Source: Rhea pennata
Lineage: Eukaryota > Chordata > Aves > Rheiformes > Rheidae
DNA length: 64,000 nucleotides
Direction of reading: 5' to 3'
Assembly (NCBI RefSeq): GCF_028389875.1
Contig: NW_026907680.1
Coordinates: forward strand, 2,852,001-2,916,000
The notes under the pieces were generated by a model. The model searched no databases, was not told the DNA's origin, and was given only the letters and a program-made list of their open reading frames with translations. This document shows, one piece after another, positions 46,126 through 57,420 of this stretch. Position 1 is the stretch's first letter; the number at the start of each line of letters is the position of its first letter. The position numbers were made by a program, and so were the translations under genes.

Positions 46126-48025
46126 GGGCCACTCTCCAGGCTCACAGCACTTGCTGCCCATTAAAGCTCCAGCGAGCAGAAGAGGTTTGGGTGCAGGTAG
46201 GTGGGTACCATGTCATGGTGAGCTAGTGGTAAATAGGTACCTTGCAAAGTCTTCCCCAAGACCTGGTCCCCTCCCACCTCTGCAACACTGAATATGGTGC
46301 AGTTCAAGTGTTGAAGACAGAATTAAGAAACTATGACAGAGGGAGAAAGCAGCCAGACATGTGCCCTGGCAACAGAGTGAGAACCTAACACCTTTCCTCT
46401 CTGCTTTGATCCTGCCTTAACACAACAGCGGTGTGGCTGTATTCCAGCTTAGGCTGTCCCTTGTAGGATGACCTCGTAAGCCACCGGACCAAGGAAGACA
46501 GGCAGCAAACCATTGCCCATCCTGGAACAGAGTCCCTGGGGCCACAGAGCAGTGGCTAATGTAGCTGGCAGCACAGTGCGTAATGCTGTGCCTCGGAGCC
46601 TATCCTGCCAGATGACCCTGCTGCTCGCCTTCCTGCATGGAGAGAAATTTTCACTGTGGTTGTTTCCAGAGCTCTCCTTTGGGCATGATCTGCAGCCCTG
46701 GGTGTTTTGTTAGGGGGTGATCCCCGTTCCTGTGGATGTGACCCCAGTCAGTGGGACTCACGTGCTTCTGCTACAGAACTGCCTTCTGTAGCAGAAGCAG
46801 GTGCCCAACTTGTCAGGCTGAAATGGGGACCCTACTGCCCCTGTGCTCATGCCACCTCCCCGCGGTGTGTATTTGCAGTCCATTCCTAGGCACCCCAGAG
46901 TGCTCTGCCCAGAAGGCAGTGCCAGGCAGGAGGAAGCCATCTTCAGAAGCTGGAGCACCTACTGAGTGGCTTGGGAATGAAGTGGACGAGAATGCCAGAG
47001 CAGTAAGTGTCACTGTTGGAGGCCCTTTTTCTGCCGGTGTGCATCCTGCAAAAGCCTTGTGCTATGGGCGCTGGCTCGCAAGAGCCCTTCCCATGGGTTC
47101 ACTGAGCCCTGCCCGACATCGCCCAGTCCTGCCTTCAAAGGCGCCGGTGGTGAATGTAGTTTTGGAATGCACACACTGTTGCACCTTGCTCTCCGTGAAC
47201 ACACCAGCAGAGCCTCTGGGGCCCTCCTGCTGGTGGCACTGGAAGTGCTGGGCCTTTCTGTGATAGAAAGTGAAGAGTTTCTGCTCAGCTCTGTCATAAT
47301 TCAGATGCCTGGTTCAAAGAGAATGGGATGTTCAGCCTTTCTGGGCTTCCCTTCAGGGTAAAAGGGTGCTGACAGGAAGGCTCCCGGGAAGGCTCAGAGC
47401 AGAGGCTGGGGAAGAACCTTCCCTTCTGCAAAATGGAGCTGCCATAGCCCCCCCCACCCCTTCCTGTCCTCCCTAGCAGGACTGCCCTGCACATTGCCCT
47501 AGAGTTTAGTGAGCTGCCTTCCCCTGTGCTTGCCTCCCTTGACTCCATGCTCTTCTGGATCAGCCTTTTGGCTCTTCCCTTGACAAAAGCCTGCCAGAAC
47601 ATTTAGCTCTTTGCCCATATTCCCCTGCAGCTGCTCTTGTGTGGAATGGAGGGGCTGCTGTGAGCAAAAGCAATGGGTGTTTCTGCAGTTCTGAGAGGCA
47701 GCTTCTTCTCTTTAGCATGGAAACATGGGCTGCCCTTGCCAGGAGCAAGAGCCTTTACTTGGCAGCATCTCACCTCTCTTTCTCACCTTTGCAGATGAAA
47801 ATACAGAGGGATTCAATCCCGACAGCCACTAAAGCAGCTTCGATTGTGTCCCTTGAACCTCTTCCAAGTATTTTTCCAACGTGAGTACTTTGCCTTCCTT
47901 CTTTCCCCCTGCCTCCCAAAGGCAGCAGCCTCTCCGCACAGGTTTGTTAGGGCTGCAGTGCCAGGGCTGGGGGAGGCTGCTCTGAAAGTGCTTTGGGAAC
48001 AAGTCTTCCCAGCGGCTGGGTCCCT

Positions 48026-48750
48026 CTTCTAGTTAGATTCCCGGGGGCCATATGCCCAGGTTGGCAAGCCGGCACAAACTCACTCACACACACACACACA
48101 CAAACACTCTTTAGGAGCAAGCAGTTTATTAGTAGATACTTACGAACAGACCGACCCAATGGTAATCTCGAGGACCACCTCAATGCTTGTCCCAATCATC
48201 TGCATGATGAGAGAGCGAGAATCGGCAGGTACAATCTTTTCGGATGTCCCCGAGGAGGCAACGTGGTCCTCTGTTGTGTAGCAGCCTCTCTCTCCTTCAG
48301 AAAAACTCCGGTATTTATGATTACTTGTGGTAGGCGGGAGTCCCGGCACCTGGGGCCAGCAAGTGCAGGGAGTCTAGCCCAACTCCACCCCGGTTGCATA
48401 ACCAGGCTATGATACTGCGCACGCGTGCAGACTTATTTCGGGGGCCACATTTGGCTTTGGGGGTCGCTATTTCACTACTCTTCAGCTTCTGACCTTCATG
48501 TTGACTGCTTCTCATGGTGATTCTGTAGCTGGAAGCCACCGAATCTACATGTAACCAACCACTGTTCTTTCTCACAGATTCCCAAGACCTTGTCAGTTAC
48601 TTATTTGTATCCCGCTTAACACAGCGGTATTGTTCAGGCACTGAAAAGTTACAACACTAGACTATTCCCACCAAGTATCAGGTAGTACAGATACAAAAAG
48701 TTACAACACGGACCATTCCCATCAAGTGTCAGGTAGCAGGGATACAGTCG
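48026..48750 (-). mobile_element. Solo LTR of an endogenous retrovirus
   Basis: About 725 bases interrupt sequence that is continuous in block I (about 390-405). On minus the order is a start near TGTTGTAACTTTTTG, a TATA-like CATAAATACC at 48319-48310, AATAAACTGC at 48129-48120, and an end after a (GT)n run. TATA-to-poly(A) spacing of about 190 bases fits an LTR. No internal viral sequence. Exact ends and target duplication were not resolved; family unrelated to the ERV at 7.9 kb. Confidence 0.65.
48080..48103. repeat. (CA)n microsatellite
   Basis: ACTCACACACACACACACACA within the solo LTR, after its poly(A) signal. Confidence 0.8.
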
Positions 48751-49901
48751 CAGTGACCTGCATGCATGCTCTGCCTACATCTGGGCTCTGAGGGTGGGGA
48801 GAGGGTTCTGCAGAACTCTGTGATGTCGTCCACCTGCTAAGGGCTTTGTGTGTAAATGCTTGATGCCTTTCTCCTTCTTTGACACTGGGTGCCCAGCAAC
48901 AACCTATTGCCCACCCCTGAACACAGAGTCTTTGGGGCCACAGAGCAGTCTTGTGTAGTTGGCAGGACAGCAGGTAATGGTGTGTTTCAGAGCCTGTCCT
49001 GGCAGATGACCCTGCTGCTCTCCTCACTGCCTGGAGAGAGTCTCCCTTGGGCTCCTGGAGCTCTCCTTCAGGCATGACGTGCAGCCCCAGGTGTTTTGAT
49101 GGGAGGTGATGCTCTGATGTGGCCGCAGTCAGTGGAAGCCCTGTGCTTCTGCTGCAGAATTGCCTTCTGCTGCAGGAGCAGGTGTGAAGCTGGTGAGGGC
49201 CAGGTGGGGACCCTACTCTCCCTGTGCTCATATCACCTCTCCGCGGTGTGTATTTGCAGGCCGGTGCCAGTCACCTCAGAGTGCTCTGCACAGAGTGCAG
49301 CAGCGGGCAGGAAGAAGGAACGGAGAGAAGCCCGAGCACTAGTGCATCTCCTCTGAGCGAGGACCGTCAGAGGTCTGGAGTGGTAAGTGCTCCTCATTGA
49401 GGCCCTTCATGTGCCAGCCTGCTCTCTGCCCAGGCCTTGTGCTATGGGTGCTGGTTGTACAAGAGCCCTGCTGGGCCCTGGAAGGCTTTGCGCAGGCCTT
49501 TGTTTTCAGAGATGCCAGCTGTGCTCTACTTCTGCAATGTATCTGCCTCTCCAGCGCTCTCTGTGAGCAACCCAACAAAGCCTCTGGGGCTCTCTGCTTG
49601 GTGGCTGTGGAACTGCAGGGCGTTTCCACGCTAGAAGATGGAGAGTTTCTCTTCAGCTGTGTGATGAGTAAGATCTTTGGTGTGAACAAGCAAGGGATGT
49701 TCAGCCTTGCTGGGCTTCCCTTCAGGGCAGAAGGGTGCTGACAGGAAGGCTCACAGGAAGAGTTAGGGAACAAGCCTTTCCCTTGCGGGAAAAGAGACCG
49801 GCTCTAGCCCCCACTGCGCACCCCTGTCCTCCCTAGCAGGACGGCCTTGGCCTTTCTGCCGCAGGAGGGCACAGCCTGTTCCTTTCTGCCTCCTTCTCCA
49901 G

Positions 49902-50450
49902 GGGGAAGAAGAGCCATGGGCAGAGACAGGGACAAGCAGGAGAAAGAGCAGCAGCAGTGGCAGTGTCAGCGGCAGACCCGGTGGCAACAGAAGACAGAGC
50001 AGCAGTGGCAGGGGCAGTGGCAGCATCAGTGGCAGCCACAGTGCCGGCAGCAGCCCCACTGGCAGTCGCAGTGGGAGCCCCAGTGGCAGACACAGCGGCA
50101 GCCCCACCGGGAGCCCCAGTGGCACTGGGAAACCCACTGTCAGACAGAGCGACAGCCCCAGTGTCAGACAGAGCGGCAGCGGCAGTGGAAGCTCCAGTGG
50201 CGGGGACAGCAGCAGATCCACTGGCGGTGGCAGCAGCAGTGGAAGCCCCGGTGGCGGGCACAGCGGCAGCCCCAGGGGCAGGCGCAGTCGAAGACCACAT
50301 GTCAGACAGAGGGGAAGCGGCAGTGGGAGCCCCGGGGGCAGCGGCGGTGGCCACAGCAGCAGCCACAACGGCGGCAGCGGCGGCAGCAGCAGCAGCAGCT
50401 CTGCTTGTGAGCCGCGCGAGCACCCAGGAAGTTCTTGTGTGCTGAATTAA
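49902..50450 (+). repeat. Ser/Gly-coding repeat exon, spacer copy
   Basis: AGC/AGT/GGC-rich array open in all three plus frames: Ser/Gly (phase 0 from the acceptor), Gln/Trp-rich (187 codons) and Ala/Val-rich (162 codons). Confidence 0.8.
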
Positions 50451-50600
50451 ACCAGCTGCCCCAGGCCGGGTGGCTCTTGGCGGGGTGTGCGGCGCGCTCG
50501 CCCGCCTGCAGCGCGGCAGCTCTGGGGAGGCCTGAGGAGCGGAGCGGAGCAGCCGGGGCTCGGGGCCAGGAAGGCTCCTCCTCACAGCGGCTGCTCCCGC

Positions 50601-50746
50601 GAGGCGCCAGGGAGGGGGCGGGGCTCGGCGGCCGCGCTGCCTGCTGGGATTGCAGTTCCCGGCGCGGGGCGGCAGCGGCATCGCTGGGCCTGGGGGAGGG
50701 AAGGGGGCGCGGCGAGGGGCCCAGGCGTCCGAGCCGGCGCTCAGGT
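50601..50746 (+). promoter_or_regulatory. CpG-rich putative promoter and first exon of the right CARD gene
   Basis: GC boxes (GGGGGCGGGGC), CTGCTGGGATTGCAGTTCCC at 50641-50660 (ZNF143/THAP11-like), and GCGCTCAG followed by GTAACG at about 50747, a possible donor of a non-coding exon. Placement is inference. Confidence 0.45.
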
Positions 50747-51090
50747 AACGGGGGTGGGGGGAGGGTGCTCGGACGCCTGGGCCCCTGACGTGGGAAGGGA
50801 TGGGGACTTCCTGGGCACGTGGAAGGAGGGGCCCAGACGCCTGGGCCCCTGGGGTAGGGGGAGGCAATGGGGTGTCCGGATGCCTGGGCCCTGGAGTCGG
50901 GGCGGGGCGGAGGGATGCCCGTACGCCTGGGCCGCTCGCGTAGTGGGCAGAAGAGAGGTGCCCGGACACCTGGGCCCCTCAGGTAGAGGCGGGCAGGAGA
51001 GTGCCCAGATGCCTGGGCCCCTGGGGTGCAGGGGGGCAGAGGGGTGCCTGGACCCCTGGGGTGGGGGGGAGCAGGGGGGATGTTGCCCCA
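50720..51090. repeat. GC-rich minisatellite, right arm
   Basis: Seven or so units of 50-60 bases with the core ACGCCTGGGCCCCTGG; unit interiors vary. Confidence 0.85.
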
Positions 51091-51697
51091 GTGGTCCCCA
51101 TTGCGCTGCATATGTGTGTGCGTGGGGCTGCCGTGTGTGTGTCTTTGCCTGTGAAAGGCCCAGCTGTGTCGTTGGCATGTGCGTGTCGGCGTGTTTGTGG
51201 GGCAGCCATGTTGACGTGTGCATGGTTGCTGCAGAACAAACCAAGGGTGATGAGCTCAATTGAACGTATTTGCCATGACACTGTCTGAAATTAGCTTAAA
51301 ACTCCAATGCAGTGAGTTCCCAGCAAGACATACAGGTTGAACCAGGTGATGGTATGTCTCCTCCCTGTCAGAGGTGCTCATCGTACATCATCCATAGCTC
51401 CAGCATTTCCCATGGCCAGTTCACACTGCGCAGCTGTGGTGGTCTCTGATAGGGCTGTAATTAGCTGTGCTGTCACTTGATGGCACTGGCTCAGTGGAGA
51501 TGGGAGCAGCCATGAGAAAGGGTCACCAGCAAGGCTGGGAGGTGGCCTGGGAGTCCTAGTCCCCTAAGGGAAGGAGCCTCCTTTGGAAAGGTGTCTGCTC
51601 TGTCCTTCCCTTCTGCAGCGCCCCATTGACCATGCAAGATTGGAGCTCCCTCCCATTGCTTCCCCTCTCATTTCTTTTCTGTTTTGCTGTCCCACAG

Positions 51698-52327
51698 GCT
51701 TTAGGGGCAGAGAACAAATCCCCAAAGAATCTGTTCAAATGTTGGCAGTGACAGGTGAGACTTTTGGGGGCAAAATGCCTCAAAACCAGGGGCTGCGGCT
51801 CAAACACCCAGTCTAAATCACAGCATTGGCCCCGGCACAGCCCCAGTTTGAATTAGACCTTCACACGAGCCTCTGCTTTCGGCTAGATGCTGCCATCACC
51901 CACTAACAACAGAGAGGACTGGGTGCTCCGTGGTGCCGTTCATTTCCTCCTTGGGTCGTGCTAGCTCAGGCAAACCCCTCTCTGAAGTGGCTGCTGCTCC
52001 ATGACCAGTGAAGCAGCTGAAAGAGCACCAGTGTGTCCACAGATGACTAACCCTTTGCTTCTGGCCTCCCCAGGGGAACACTTTGTTGATAGGCACCGAG
52101 TGGAGCTGACTGAACGCGTTGTAGAAGTGAAAGGTGTCCTGGACCTCCTGCTCGGGGACATTCTGGACTTTGAGCAATACCAAAGAATTCTGGCGGAGAA
52201 ACCATCCCACACCATGATGCGTGAGCTGTTCAGGCTGATGCCGAGCTGGACTTCCTGGTGCAAGGATCGCCTGTACGAGGCCCTGAAGAAAAAGCCCCCA
52301 CCCCTCGTTGAAGTCCTTGAGAAGTAA
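51698..52327 (+). CDS. CARD-only protein of NLRP1/ASC type, right-arm copy
   Basis: Two exons: linker 51698-51754 (57 bases, after TTTTGCTGTCCCACAG) and CARD 52074-52327 (after CTTCTGGCCTCCCCAG), stop TAA at 52325-52327. The CARD frame passes back through the linker without a stop. An ATG at 51739 is in frame, giving 89 residues: six linker residues and then the CARD, beginning GEHFVDRHRVEL, with LDFEQYQRILAEK mid-domain and CKDRLYEALKKK near the end. CARDs of this class join inflammasome proteins to caspase-1, and CARD-only proteins are known elsewhere as decoys; that role here is inference. No PYD, FIIND or NACHT exon was found between 50.45 and 51.70 kb. A longer protein using a more distant exon remains possible, since the linker frame is open to its 5' end. 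Confidence 0.7.
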
Positions 52328-52435
52328 TTTGCCGAGGCACTGACTGCTCTGTGATACAGAGGAGTTCTTCCATGGAGAAGCCAAGTTCCTCTAGGCAGCT
52401 CACAAGTGACTTCACAAATGGCAGCATCACCAAAT

Positions 52436-53120
52436 CACTGAATCAACACATTGCTGAAGTTGGAAAGCACCCCTGGAGAACATCTGCCTCCACCCTCTTT
52501 TCTTTTATACCTGGAGGTATACCTGGAGCATGCTGACTGAGACCGTGTCCAGTTGGGTTTTGAGCAGCAACAAGGATGGAGACTCATAGTCCTGCTGAGC
52601 AACTTGGTCCAGTCTTCCATCGCTCTTGTAGCAGAAAATCTTTTCTTACATTTCAATGGAATTTCTTGTATTTCTACATGTGCCTGTTGCCTCCCATCCT
52701 GCCACTGGCTGTCACAGAAGAATCTGTCTCTGTCTTCTTTATGCCATGTCCCCATCAGGTACTTCTGTACATTCAAATTGCCCTGAGCCTTCTCCCCTTA
52801 CACACTGAACAGGCCCAGCTATCTCTGTCTCTCCTCATACAGGAGATGCTCCAGGCCCTTAGTCTTCTTTGTGATTGGACTCACTCCAGTAGGTCCATGT
52901 TTCTCTTGTGCTGGTGGACCAAGCTCTCCAAGTGCGGCCTCACCAGTGCTGAGCAGAGGGGAAGGATCACCTGCCTCCACCTGCTGGCAATGCTCTTCCT
53001 GATGCAGCCCAGGATACCATGGCTGCTCTTTGCCACCAGAGCACGTTGCTGGTTCATGGTCAGCTTGGTGCCCACCACAACCCCCAGGTCCTTCTCTGAA
53101 AAGCTCCTCTCCAGCACAGC
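52436..53120 (-). mobile_element. CR1 retroposon fragment, right arm
   Basis: Inverted counterpart of 42385-43080, with GGCCTCACCAGTGCTGAGCA read on plus. Confidence 0.85.
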
Positions 53121-53424
53121 CAGGTATCAGCACCCCTCCCTGGTTACGCACCAAGTCCCTGCTTCATCAGGACATTGATGAAGAAGCAATGGGAGACAGC
53201 GTGGAGCCCTCCTGGAGGCAGCTGCACAACACCTGCTGCTCTCCTCTCCTGCACTGAGCTTGCCAACACCCCTGCTGCCTCCCCAGGCTGGTTGCTCCCT
53301 CCCAGGCACTAACAGCAGCCTTGTGGCCACTGGTGGCCTCTCAGGTCTTGAGGCGCAAGTGAGCTCACTAGCAGAAGCAGCAGCAAGGTTCCTCCTCCTG
53401 GCTTCCAGGTGGGTGTGGCTGGAA

Positions 53425-53760
53425 TCACCTCCCTGTCAGCACTGACACCATTTTCCTGCCGCGACGCTCCCGGGTGCAAGGCACAAGTGCCCTCACACTC
53501 AGCATCAAAGCCTTGTGCCTGCCAGTGGCCATGCTGGGCTGCACTGGAGGGTTTTCCAGTGCAGGAGGACTGAAGTAGGGGACACAGAACAGATCCAGGA
53601 GCAATGTGCTCAGTGCTAAGAGAATGCTGAAAATGCTACATGTCTGTAGCAGGAAGAGAATGGAAGGGAGCAGAGGGACTGCTTTGGCTAAAAGGCAGCA
53701 CCTGACTTGAGCAAGACCACACGTGTGCTTCCATACAAAATACTTAGGCAGCTCCATCAA
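53425..53760 (-). other. Conserved open segment X5, copy III
   Basis: 111-codon frame matching 7426-7761 along its length. Function unknown. Confidence 0.3.
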
Positions 53761-53814
53761 GCTGCAGAAGAAAGGTTAGCCAGTTGGTTACTCGCACGAG
53801 AAGGGACATGGACT

Positions 53815-54135
53815 TTACGGTGCCAGACATGCTCCGTATCCCTGCAGGCTTGTTAGAGGGAAGTGCCATGTGCCTGGCAGTTTTTGAAACCCCTTGGAGT
53901 TTAGGTTCAGCCTGCGGCAAGGATTTCTCACAGCCAGACCACTTAGTGGGAAACCATTACCGTGCTGTGTAAAGCAAATATTTTTCACCAGCATTGCATT
54001 GTATTTTGTGCCGGTCACATCCTTTCTGCTCAGAATATCACAATGCCTCTGTATTGCCCTGGAAAGTGGCATTTGCTGAAGATCCTTCAGTAGATGCATG
54101 GAGGCCAACACATGTACTTCCAACTTCACCTGCAC
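53815..54135 (-). other. Conserved open segment X4, copy III
   Basis: 106-codon frame matching 7050-7371, without the 18-base insertion of copy II. Function unknown. Confidence 0.35.
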
Positions 54136-54364
54136 CTGGGAGAGGGGGAAAAAAAAACCCCAGTGTTAGTATTCCAGAACACGTAGCCCAAAGCGTTTGT
54201 GGAAATAAATAGTACATGGGAGTGGACGGTGCAAAAATGTAGAGAGATGTAAAGCCCTCAGAGGAACTCAAAATGAAAGGGGCCCACACAGAGGAAGACA
54301 TTTGATTTTTTGTGTTTGATTATCACTCAACGGGCTCTTGAAAGAGAGTGAAGGAAATTCCACT

Positions 54365-54680
54365 GGATATCCCCGTCAAAGGGATGGGGCCGAACTCTTT
54401 TCACTAGTGCCACGCAACAGGACAAGAGGCAACGGGCACAAACTGAACCAGCGGAAGCTCCGCCTCAATATGAGGAGGAATTTCTTTCCTGTGAGAGTGA
54501 CCGAGCACTGGGAGAGGTTTCCCAGAGACATTGTGGAGTCTCCTCCTCTGGAGAGATTCAGACCCTGCCCGGATGCAACCCTGTCTAACATGGTCGAGGT
54601 GACCCTGCCTGAGCAGGGAGGTAGGACTAGATGATCCCCTGAGGTCCCTTCCAACCTTACCCATTCTGTGATTCTGTGAC
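54365..54680 (+). mobile_element. CR1 retroposon 3' fragment, copy III
   Basis: Counterpart of 6508-6817, ending CCATTCTGTGATTCTGTGAC. Lacking in block II. Confidence 0.8.
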
Positions 54681-55403
54681 ATGCCCCACACGTTTTCAGA
54701 AAACCCACCGACCATATCTACTTACACCACTGCCCAACCTGGACTCCTGCAGGTTGGACTCCTGTCTCCAAGCGTCCCATCTTCCTTCACAGCTCAGAAA
54801 GGCAGTTTTATGGAGGACAAATCTTTTAGCCGCTTTCTGCTGAGCCTTCTCGATGGAGATGTATATGCATACACAAACACACACACGGGTACCACTTGCC
54901 CTGTCGAAACTTCCTTTTTTTCCAGGGAAACTCCTCTACAGGACTATGTAAACCAACCAAGAAGACCCTCAGTGTCTTCCTGCATCGAGCACAATCAGAT
55001 AAAGTCTCAGAAGCCAATAAATGACATTGCTGCCAGTCAGCACGGGATGACATTCAAAAATGCTAGTGTTAGGCAATAGGTTTGTGGACACGCCAGCAAA
55101 TGTTGAAAGCTGTAGAGAAACAAATCACAGTGCTGGGTGAGGAAAAGATCCTGGAGAAAAAAGGACCTCTCTGATGAGCTCCGTGCTTTGAAATAGGTCC
55201 TGTCACAAAGCAGGGACTGCAGAGGAACCAGTTTGCCCTCCTCCTCCGCCCATACCTTTCCTTTGTCAGAGCCTGGGAAGCACACTGCATACACGAGTGG
55301 AAGGCCCACATCTCCAGTGGATCTGAGGAGCTTTCCTTCTCTGACAATACCTATGCAGACTCTTCCTGGGCCCTTCTGCGAATGGAGCCATTAGGAGCCA
55401 CAG

Positions 55404-56264
55404 TCATCTCAGTGTGGCCGGGGACACTGGTAGGGAGTTCTTGTTTTCTTCTTGAAATTGTATGAGTAAAGAGAAAAGCAAGAACTCAGCCCGTCCAGGA
55501 GAGCTCCTGCTGAAGGTAGCAGCCCAGCATGCCAAGAGGCCCACTTGTGTTCTGAGGCCGTACTTGAAGACCAGGCTGAGAAAATTGTGGGCTTTACCTG
55601 AGGACTTTGGCTCCCCAGTATGACTTAAGGCCTTTGTGATAAGGAGTTCCCGCACCCTTTTCCAATCCAAATCATGCTCCCATACAGGCAGCTGACTCTC
55701 TGCTGTGACAAACGTGGTCTGGAGGAAAAAGCCAGCCCAAGATGTCTTTCTGCCTTGCTTGCTTCTGGTAGGGATCAATCTTTTCAAACAAACCAAAACC
55801 AGAACCTCTCATTCCTCTCCATGTTATAGGCTCCCCAAATAAGAGCTACAGAAGGACCAAAGCACAGGGAATGGCTGGGCAATAAAGTGCCAGAGGGTAT
55901 TTGCTGCAGGAGGAGTAAGGCCTCTTGGGGAGTAAATGAGCACATCTGAACTTTGCATGCACCGGGGCAGGCTGTGAGCTAACAGCTCTTGGTCAGGAAG
56001 GAGAGGCAAGAGAGAGGTCGCTGAAAGCCGCATCTCCTTGCCCTGCGGAGGTGAGAAGAAGCCCAGCAGAAGTGCTTTGAAGAGGAAGAGAGAAGCCAAG
56101 CAAGGAGCCGCATCTGGCCCTGCCACACATTGACGGTGTGCTTTCAGCCCAAGGTGGGGGTGCGCTTCTGGAAGGACCAAGCGGACAAAGGCTTTGTGTC
56201 TCCTGCCTCTGGCTGAGGAAGCTCCCAGGCCCCAGGCTGCTGGAAGAAGACCCTGTTGGGGCAA
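55404..56264 (-). other. Conserved open segments X2 and X3, copy III
   Basis: Frames of 146 (56264-55824) and 130 (55796-55404) codons matching the other copies. Function unknown. Confidence 0.3.
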
Positions 56265-56290
56265 TCAGTGCATTTTTGGCTGTTCTGCAC

Positions 56291-57420
56291 CTACTTGCTG
56301 CTGTTCCAGCCTGTGCTAGAAAGACTGTGCTGAAGCACCAGCAGCTCTCGGAACACTGACCTCAAGCACTTAGTGAGCTGCAGTTTGCAAGCAGAACCTC
56401 CGTGTACTTGCTGCTGCTCCAGCCTTTGCAAGAGAGGCCTAGGCTGGAGTAACATCTCGTTGGAATCGGACTCTCTCCTAAGCCAGAGGTCTGTCTGCAG
56501 AGAAGGCAGTGCCTGGCCTGGCCCAGGGGCCTGTGGGGAAGAGGCTCTGCGGGCTGGCAGAGGCCATGTGGGGTTTTCTGGGAGGAAAACATCTGCACTG
56601 GAGGAGAAGAGAGCTAAATTCCCTAATTCTCCCTCCCACCGCACTTCTGTTCTGCCTTCCTCCCCTTCTCGCACCATGGCTCCACCGCCTGCTGCTTTTC
56701 CTGCCAGCACCAAATGCCCTCTCCCATGTCTATTGCCTGCCTTAGCCAACACACACCAGCCCACTTCTGGGGCACTTGGCTGTGCCCCAGAGAGCCCTCC
56801 CGGCAGCAGGGCACTGCCTTGGGGCACCCACCTCTTGGCAGGTGCCAAGGAGCAGCTGCCACAAAGGCTCCTGGGGCCAGCAGAGCTGCTGCTGCTGCTG
56901 CTGCTGTGCGTGGGCAGAGCAGGGGCAAAAGCACTTTCTGAGCTTCCCCACAGACCTGCTGACCCCTCAGCAGACTCCCCAGTCTCCAGCTCTTCTCCAG
57001 CCTTGGCACCTCCTTTTCCCTTCCCCCAAAACAACAGCGTGGAACAGAAAGCCAACACTCAGGAAACCTCCTTCCCTGTGGAGTCGTCCCTGCCTTGACT
57101 TTCCTCCGGGCAAGCTCCTGGGGCTGAGCAGCAGCTCTGAGCAGCCTTGCCCCACACAGCCTCTGATCTGGGACAGCAAGATCCTGCCCTTCTGTGGGCT
57201 GCTACTTCCCACCATGGCTTCTCCATGCAGCACTGCAGGCAGTTGCCCAGGCGGGCTGAGTGCTGACCAAGGCAGGTGGCAGAGGCATGGCCCTGGGCAA
57301 CCTGACCTCCCAGGACACTGCTCTCAGCCACAGCCCTGGGCACACCTGGCTGCACGCACGCCCTGCTCGCACAGCCCTACACCCTCCCCGGCAGAAGGAA
57401 GCCGTGCCGCCCTGTCCCTC
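56291..57420. other. Conserved segment X1, right arm
   Basis: Open frames on both strands (plus 56373-57098, minus 57058-56291). Contains (CTG)n at about 56885-56910, a little longer than in block II. Confidence 0.3.

Larger units (their letters stand above)
46879..50450 (+). pseudogene. CCDC81-like exons in the palindrome spacer (two C exons, one A, last exon)
   Basis: Exons: C 46879-47002 (124 bases, open), A 47795-47880 (86 bases, ends FPT), C 49260-49382, and last exon 49902-50450. The second C is 123 bases instead of 124 or 121, so its frame slips and reaches TGA. Exon E is missing. The last exon, entered in phase 0, reads Ser/Gly-rich for 182 residues and ends CEPREHPGSSCVLN; it has no ATG and is a real exon only in a spliced context. 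A solo LTR interrupts the intron between A and C. HU-domain exons are absent. Best read as a decayed copy. Confidence 0.6.

Noticed and set aside
49847..50410. Gln/Trp-rich frame of 187 codons
   Set aside because: Wrong phase relative to the acceptor at 49901/49902; produced by the repeat.
50450..51697. PYD exon expected for an ASC gene
   Set aside because: No frame in this interval resembles a pyrin domain; the stretch is promoter, minisatellite and unremarkable sequence.
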